DNA of 9,667 nt from Firmicutes bacterium UBA7523 (lineage in GTDB: Bacteria; Bacillota; Dethiobacteria; Dethiobacterales; Dethiobacteraceae): positions 22,484-32,150 of the forward strand of contig DLMZ01000037.1 of NCBI GenBank assembly GCA_002479415.1, written 5' to 3'. Shown one piece after another: positions 6,338 through 9,667 of the stretch (positions are counted from its first letter, which is position 1; the number at the start of each line of letters is the position of its first letter). The position numbers were made by a program, and so were the translations under genes. A model generated the notes under the pieces. It was not told where the DNA came from and searched no databases. It was given only the letters and a program-made list of their open reading frames with translations.

Positions 6338-6347
6338 AAGAAGGTGA
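6338..6347 (+). promoter_or_regulatory. Ribosome-binding site that suggests a CTG start
   Basis: AAGAAGGTGA lies 6 nt (counting from AGGTG) before CTG at 6353, but 27 nt before the first conventional start, GTG at 6374, which has no such site of its own. An in-frame TAG (6350-6352) directly precedes the CTG, so no earlier start is possible. Confidence 0.55.
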
Positions 6348-6352
6348 CTTAG

Positions 6353-7714
6353 CTGAAACTTCTAAATTCCAAGGTGCGGCAGCGTCTTACCTTGTTATGT
6401 GTATTTCTTGCTTTGCTCTCTGCGTTACTATTAGCCGACTATATATATTACCGCAACCGAATATATGACGGTGTTTATATTAACGGGAACAGTTTCGGCA
6501 GATTAACTATGGGTAGTGCCTATAGCTATTTGAGTAAAATCGCTGAGGAAGACAAATTTGATGAGGAGCTTATTAGCCTTAGTTTTGAAGAAACTAGTTG
6601 GGGCTTTCGTAAGCAGGAAATGGGTATTACGGTAGACCTGGAATCTACACTTGAGAATGCTTTATTGGCAGGAAGACAAGAACCACATATGATGAACTAC
6701 TATGCGCGTGTCAAGTTGCTTTCAAGCCCTGTTAATATGCCTCTTTATTACCAGGTAGACCGTCAAGTATTTTCTAAAGCTATGTCTGAACCGGCAAACG
6801 TTCTGCTAAAAAGTCCTCAAGACGCTAATTATATTTTAATTGAAAATGGAAATAAAGTTGATATTACGCCTGACCAGCCTGGGCAGCAGCTGGATTTTGA
6901 TAAAACAATCGAATCAATATTAGAAAAGCTGCCAACCTACAATCAGTCAAGTTCTATGGAGTTAGTAGTATTAAAGGTTGATGCAGCGAAAACTGCATCT
7001 TTTCTAGAAGATCTCCGAGTCACGGAGCTAATTTCAACGTTCCATACCAATATTTCCAAGTCTTCGCCGAACAGATTGCATAATATCAGACTAGCTGCTA
7101 AAGCGCTTGACGGAAGCTTGATTGAACCGGATAAAGAATTTTCCTTTAATAATGTGGTTGGACCAGCAAATGCTGCAGAGGGTTATAAGCCAGCACCGGT
7201 GATAGAAGCAGGAAAAGTGGTTGAAGGAATAGGAGGTGGAGTATGTCAGGTATCATCAACACTATATAATGCTGTCCTTTTAGCTGATGTCAGTGTAGTG
7301 GAGCGTAAAAACCACAGCTTAATGGTAGGATATGTGCCTCCTGGGTTAGATGCCACCATAGCTCATGGTTTTATTGATTTTCGTTTTTTAAACGATAGAG
7401 ATCATGCAATTTGGATTCGAACTTTTGTTTCTGGAGATAAGCTAGAGATCATGCTTTACGGTAACTCAATTCCCGGCCAGCATATTAAGGTGGAACCCAC
7501 AGTTACAGAAAAGATACAACAGGATGCAAACTATACAAAGACGCCAGATTTGCCTGCGGGTGCTAAGAAAATGGTTATAGAGGGGCAACCTGGTTATCGC
7601 ATTGATGTATGGAGAGTATCATACATTCATGGAAAGGAGATAAAAAGAGAGATCATTTCCAGTGATACATATAAAGCGGTTCCTGATGAATATTTGTTAG
7701 GAACGGGAGAATGA
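6353..7714 (+). CDS. VanW-family membrane-anchored envelope protein with G5 domain
   Basis: Numbered from GTG 6374 (446 aa), the protein has an N-terminal membrane anchor or signal (about 5-22), a putative peptidoglycan-binding region (YoaR/PG_binding_4-like, about 40-200), a VanW domain (about 222-363) and a C-terminal G5 domain (about 373-437, with EGQPGYRIDVWRV). VanW signatures are FSFNNVVGP, GIGGGVCQVSSTLYNAVL and RKNHSLMVGYVPPGLDATIA. The role is unknown beyond the envelope; despite the name, it does not imply vancomycin resistance. The only good ribosome-binding site points to CTG at 6353, which adds seven residues and a basic start (KLLNSKVRQR) before the membrane segment. GTG 6374 is the conservative alternative. 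It appears to be a single-gene unit, ending against the convergent minus-strand genes. Only the start is doubtful. Confidence 0.92.
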   Translation: MKLLNSKVRQRLTLLCVFLALLSALLLADYIYYRNRIYDGVYINGNSFGRLTMGSAYSYLSKIAEEDKFDEELISLSFEETSWGFRKQEMGITVDLESTLENALLAGRQEPHMMNYYARVKLLSSPVNMPLYYQVDRQVFSKAMSEPANVLLKSPQDANYILIENGNKVDITPDQPGQQLDFDKTIESILEKLPTYNQSSSMELVVLKVDAAKTASFLEDLRVTELISTFHTNISKSSPNRLHNIRLAAKALDGSLIEPDKEFSFNNVVGPANAAEGYKPAPVIEAGKVVEGIGGGVCQVSSTLYNAVLLADVSVVERKNHSLMVGYVPPGLDATIAHGFIDFRFLNDRDHAIWIRTFVSGDKLEIMLYGNSIPGQHIKVEPTVTEKIQQDANYTKTPDLPAGAKKMVIEGQPGYRIDVWRVSYIHGKEIKREIISSDTYKAVPDEYLLGTGE

Positions 7715-7717
7715 AAG

Positions 7718-7759
7718 TAGCCCAGCTTTCCCGTTAAAAAGATACGGGAAGCTGGGCTA
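7718..7759. terminator. Long hairpin between convergent genes
   Basis: The arms 7718-7734 (TAGCCCAGCTTTCCCGT) and 7744-7759 (ACGGGAAGCTGGGCTA) pair fully except for one bulged T, with a 9-nt loop. It lies 4 nt after the VanW-family stop and 25 nt beyond the minus-strand YggT stop, where a bidirectional terminator is expected. Neither side has a clear T run, so the mechanism is uncertain. Confidence 0.65.
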
Positions 7760-7784
7760 ATAAAATAAATCGTTAGTTATTCCT

Positions 7785-8048
7785 TCATAACCGATATAAA
7801 ATCTGGGAGATCAATATTTTCTGTATAAACCGCAAAATAAACAGAGCGAGGAGAGGGGAGAAATCAATAGGCAAACCACTCTTAGGCATAAGCTTTCTAA
7901 ATGGGGACAGTATAGGCTCTGTTCCTTCATAAAGCAGCCGTGTAACGGAATTATTAGGATTGTGAGGAATCCAAGACAGAATAACTCTGGCAAAAATCAT
8001 CCAAGTAAGTATTTCAAAAAAGAGATTAACTATCCGTGCTAACTGCAT
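7785..8048 (-). CDS. YggT-family small membrane protein
   Basis: This 87-aa protein has the YggT family layout: two hydrophobic helices (about 5-25 and 62-82) separated by a conserved loop. The signature is IFARVILSWIP near the end of helix 1, followed by TEPILSPFRKLMP and the second helix with LALFILRFIQKIL. YggT proteins are poorly understood membrane proteins, often near cell-division or pyrroline carboxylate reductase genes. I chose ATG at 8048 because AAGGAG (8063-8058) lies 9 nt upstream. The TTG at 8057 would touch that site with no gap. It lies 65 nt after the DUF3343 gene with no terminator seen between them, so it may be co-transcribed, but the larger gap leaves room for its own promoter (an extended -10-like TGATAAAAT reads at 8089-8081). 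Confidence 0.9.
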   Translation of the reverse strand: MQLARIVNLFFEILTWMIFARVILSWIPHNPNNSVTRLLYEGTEPILSPFRKLMPKSGLPIDFSPLLALFILRFIQKILISQILYRL

Positions 8049-8057
8049 AAATAACAA

Positions 8058-8063
8058 CTCCTT
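8058..8063 (-). promoter_or_regulatory. Ribosome-binding site deciding the YggT start
   Basis: AAGGAG on the minus strand lies 9 nt from ATG 8048 and directly touches TTG 8057, so ATG is the workable start. Confidence 0.8.
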
Positions 8064-8113
8064 GTTTAGACTACAGCTTATATTTTATCACAAGGATTGT
8101 AATATTGGTAGTT

Positions 8114-8401
8114 TTACTCATTGTTAATTTCATCCCACGGACCGGAACAGGCAAGAATCTGTGGAGTTTTATCCTGATGAACAAAATGATAAACCCCTTC
8201 TAAGGTCACGTACCCGTCAAGAGCAAGCTGGACTAATTTGAGGTAAACATCTTCACTAAAACGTGCGGCAATTCCGCAAGAAGAAGATAAAACACGAGGA
8301 ACAGGAATCATTTCCACCGCCATGTCTTGTAAGAGCAGAGCTTTTTCAAACCGCAGCGCCTGTGAGACAGAATAAAATGTAGCAATATAATAGCTTTCCA
8401 A
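8114..8401 (-). CDS. DUF3343 putative Se/S carrier-like protein
   Basis: This 95-aa protein belongs to the DUF3343 family, described as a putative selenium/sulfur carrier-like protein. The N-terminal strand YYIATFYSVSQALRFEKAL, the helix and MIPVPRVLSSSCGIAARF with C42 in the SSCGIA motif are typical; C42 is the candidate carrier residue. A second cysteine (C85) near the end may not be conserved. It is soluble. The TTG start at 8401 is 7 nt after the TusA-like stop, and AGAAGGA in the last codons of that gene serves as its ribosome-binding site, so the two are tightly coupled. Its place after a YedE-type transporter and a TusA-like carrier suggests a third step in moving Se or S. No function has been proved for the family that I know of. 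Confidence 0.9.
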   Translation of the reverse strand: MESYYIATFYSVSQALRFEKALLLQDMAVEMIPVPRVLSSSCGIAARFSEDVYLKLVQLALDGYVTLEGVYHFVHQDKTPQILACSGPWDEINNE

Positions 8402-8408
8402 CCTAGCG

Positions 8409-8636
8409 TTATCCTTCTTTCTTTATTGTAAGTACAAACTCGTCTTCTTTTTCATCAATCATACAGGAGTAATTATAATTATTTTCTACCAGGCGGCGGA
8501 TATTTTCTGCAGATACGGGGCTGTCGGTTAAAACAGTAACGACCATTGGCCCTTCGTCAAGTACTTTCTTCGTCTGAATAACCGGTTCCGGACATGATAG
8601 ACCCCTTACATCAATATCTGTCACATTACTGCCCAT
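8409..8636 (-). CDS. TusA/SirA-like sulfur (selenium) carrier
   Basis: This 75-aa protein is a complete TusA-fold carrier. It has the signature VRGLSCPEPVIQTKK with the persulfide-forming C15 in the C-P-x-P motif, then strand-helix-strand to VLTIKK. A second cysteine (C59 in YNYSCMIDE) is present. The protein lacks the C-terminal DsrE-like domain of the selenium-linked YedF proteins. The ATG at 8636 follows GGGGGG (8650-8645) by 8 nt. Its start lies 11 bp inside the upstream transporter gene in another frame, which indicates translational coupling. Pairing with a YedE/YeeE transporter resembles the TsuA-TsuB thiosulfate uptake pair and selenium clusters. The likely role is to take a sulfur or selenium atom from the transporter and pass it on. 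Confidence 0.93.
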   Translation of the reverse strand: MGSNVTDIDVRGLSCPEPVIQTKKVLDEGPMVVTVLTDSPVSAENIRRLVENNYNYSCMIDEKEDEFVLTIKKEG

Positions 8637-9667
8637 GGGTAAATCCCCCCTTTTTTAAAATTTTAACCTTTGGCAATGTAAATGTAAAGCCAACGATGAT
8701 AAGAAAAGCTCCGGCGACAAATACGCCCCATTGACTTGCTGCACTGACGCCGGCAGGGCTTGCAGCCAGGCCGAAGTTATGAGAAACAGCCGCTCCAAAA
8801 AGCAATCCTAAAAAAGCCATAGCTGCATCTGAATCACCTTCTCCAGCCATCACTGTTTGACGCAAAGGGCAACCACCTAGCAAGGTAGCGCCTAAGCCAA
8901 CAATGGCCAATCCAATGAAATTCCACAGACCATCTGTATGAGCTACAGGTTGGTTTTCAAATCCTAAATTAAAATATCCGAGCGCTAAGTTACCTATTAA
9001 AGCTACGGCAAAAATAGCAAGTGAACCGTAAAGCAAGTGAGGATCCTTGATTAGTATTAAATCCCGAAAACATCCAGCTTGACATAAGCGGCTGCGCTGA
9101 ACAGCAATGCCTATAATCAACCCTGCCGCCAAGGAAATAAGAAACGGAGCGCGTGCAGCGCCGGGGCCGCTTTCACTAAAGAAAATAAATGCAGGAGCCG
9201 TTACAACAAAAGTCAAAAATATTGCTGCAATAACAGAAATCGCCATACCATTACCAAAGCTCTGATTATACGAACGGCCGAGAGAGAACCCACGGCGCAA
9301 AAAAAGTACGCCAAGATAAATGCCAAAAATAAAGCCAAACAAGCCAACCAGGGCGTTTAAATCCCCTGCTGCAAGCCGCAAGACCATACGAAGGGGGCAG
9401 CCTAAAAAGACTAAAGCTCCAATCATCATAGCCATTCCAATAAAGAAGCGAATAATGGGGGATGAACCTCCTCGTGAACGAAATTCACCTGCAAATAGAG
9501 AGATAACTAGGGAGCCAAGAATAAAGCCTGAAATTTCCGGACGCAAGTATTGCACAAGCGCTGCTCTGTGAAAACCAAGCCCCCCGGAAATATCTCGTAT
9601 AAAGCAAGCTACACAAACTCCCATATTGGCAGGGTTCCCGAACCGGACAAGCAATACTCCAAAATCT
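8626..9667 (-). CDS. yedE: YedE/YeeE-type sulfur/selenium transporter (5' end outside window)
   Basis: This hydrophobic protein belongs to the YeeE/YedE family, which includes thiosulfate transporter TsuA and a selenium-linked YedE branch. The frame stays open beyond TTG 9654 to the window edge (DFGV precedes LLVRFGNP), so the gene is probably truncated here rather than starting at that TTG. The protein is an internal duplication: GVCVACFIRDI (C14, C17 from TTG 9654) matches CQAGCFRDLIL (C191, C195), and GCPLRMVLRLAAGD (C86) matches GCPLRQTVMAGEGD (C262). These cysteines probably line the substrate path, as shown for TsuA. Ten or so hydrophobic segments are visible. It overlaps the TusA-like gene by 11 bp. 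Substrate (selenium compound or thiosulfate) is not decided by sequence; the DUF3343 neighbour favours the selenium branch. Confidence 0.92.
   Translation of the reverse strand, partial: DFGVLLVRFGNPANMGVCVACFIRDISGGLGFHRAALVQYLRPEISGFILGSLVISLFAGEFRSRGGSSPIIRFFIGMAMMIGALVFLGCPLRMVLRLAAGDLNALVGLFGFIFGIYLGVLFLRRGFSLGRSYNQSFGNGMAISVIAAIFLTFVVTAPAFIFFSESGPGAARAPFLISLAAGLIIGIAVQRSRLCQAGCFRDLILIKDPHLLYGSLAIFAVALIGNLALGYFNLGFENQPVAHTDGLWNFIGLAIVGLGATLLGGCPLRQTVMAGEGDSDAAMAFLGLLFGAAVSHNFGLAASPAGVSAASQWGVFVAGAFLIIVGFTFTLPKVKILKKGGFTHGQ

Noticed and set aside
6374..7714. Vancomycin-resistance function for the VanW-family gene
   Set aside because: No vanA/H/X/R/S-type genes are nearby and VanW domains are common in envelope proteins of Firmicutes with no link to resistance.
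9320..9571. 83-codon open frame on the plus strand
   Set aside because: It is antisense to the clearly coding YedE-type gene, is Lys/Arg/Pro-rich as expected for such a shadow, and has no ribosome-binding site.

Overview
The window looks like chromosome from an endospore-forming, low-GC, anaerobic Firmicute. The spoVS gene, the rny–ymdB–spoVS gene order and two promoters matching the sporulation sigma factor SigH point that way. A Na+-pumping biotin decarboxylase module together with sporulation genes suggests the Negativicutes (Sporomusa-like) or related Clostridia, but this placement is inference, not proof. No mobile element, CRISPR array, tRNA or rRNA gene was seen.

Positions 1-2130 (plus strand) hold the end of rny (RNase Y), a perfect 19-bp hairpin, an unrecognised ~171-aa gene, ymdB (metallophosphodiesterase) and spoVS, closed by a classical terminator. 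The unrecognised gene has an upstream site fitting the SigH consensus at every position. spoVS has a second SigH site with one mismatch. This makes the unknown gene a candidate stationary-phase or early-sporulation gene.

Positions 2193-4012 (plus) are a two-gene unit with a 4-bp ATGA overlap: an M19 (renal dipeptidase-type) peptidase and a PHP-domain phosphoesterase. Its last codons supply the -35 box of the next promoter.

Positions 4009-6265 (plus) form a transcription unit with a strong SigA promoter, a ~175-nt leader, and three subunits of a sodium-translocating decarboxylase: a small OadG/MmdD-type membrane subunit, a biotin carrier and the OadB/MmdB Na+ pump. The carboxyltransferase (alpha) subunit is not in the window. 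A GC-rich stem-loop follows.

Positions 6353-7714 (plus) encode a membrane-anchored VanW/G5 cell-envelope protein that may start at CTG. A long hairpin at 7718-7759 separates it from the convergent minus-strand genes.

Positions 9667-7785 (minus) are a cluster read right to left: a YedE/YeeE-type membrane transporter (cut at the window edge), a TusA-like sulfur carrier (11-bp overlap), a DUF3343 putative Se/S carrier (7-bp gap), then a YggT-family membrane protein (65-bp gap). The first three resemble a selenium or sulfur uptake and trafficking set: import through a cysteine-lined membrane protein, then hand-over to small cysteine carriers.
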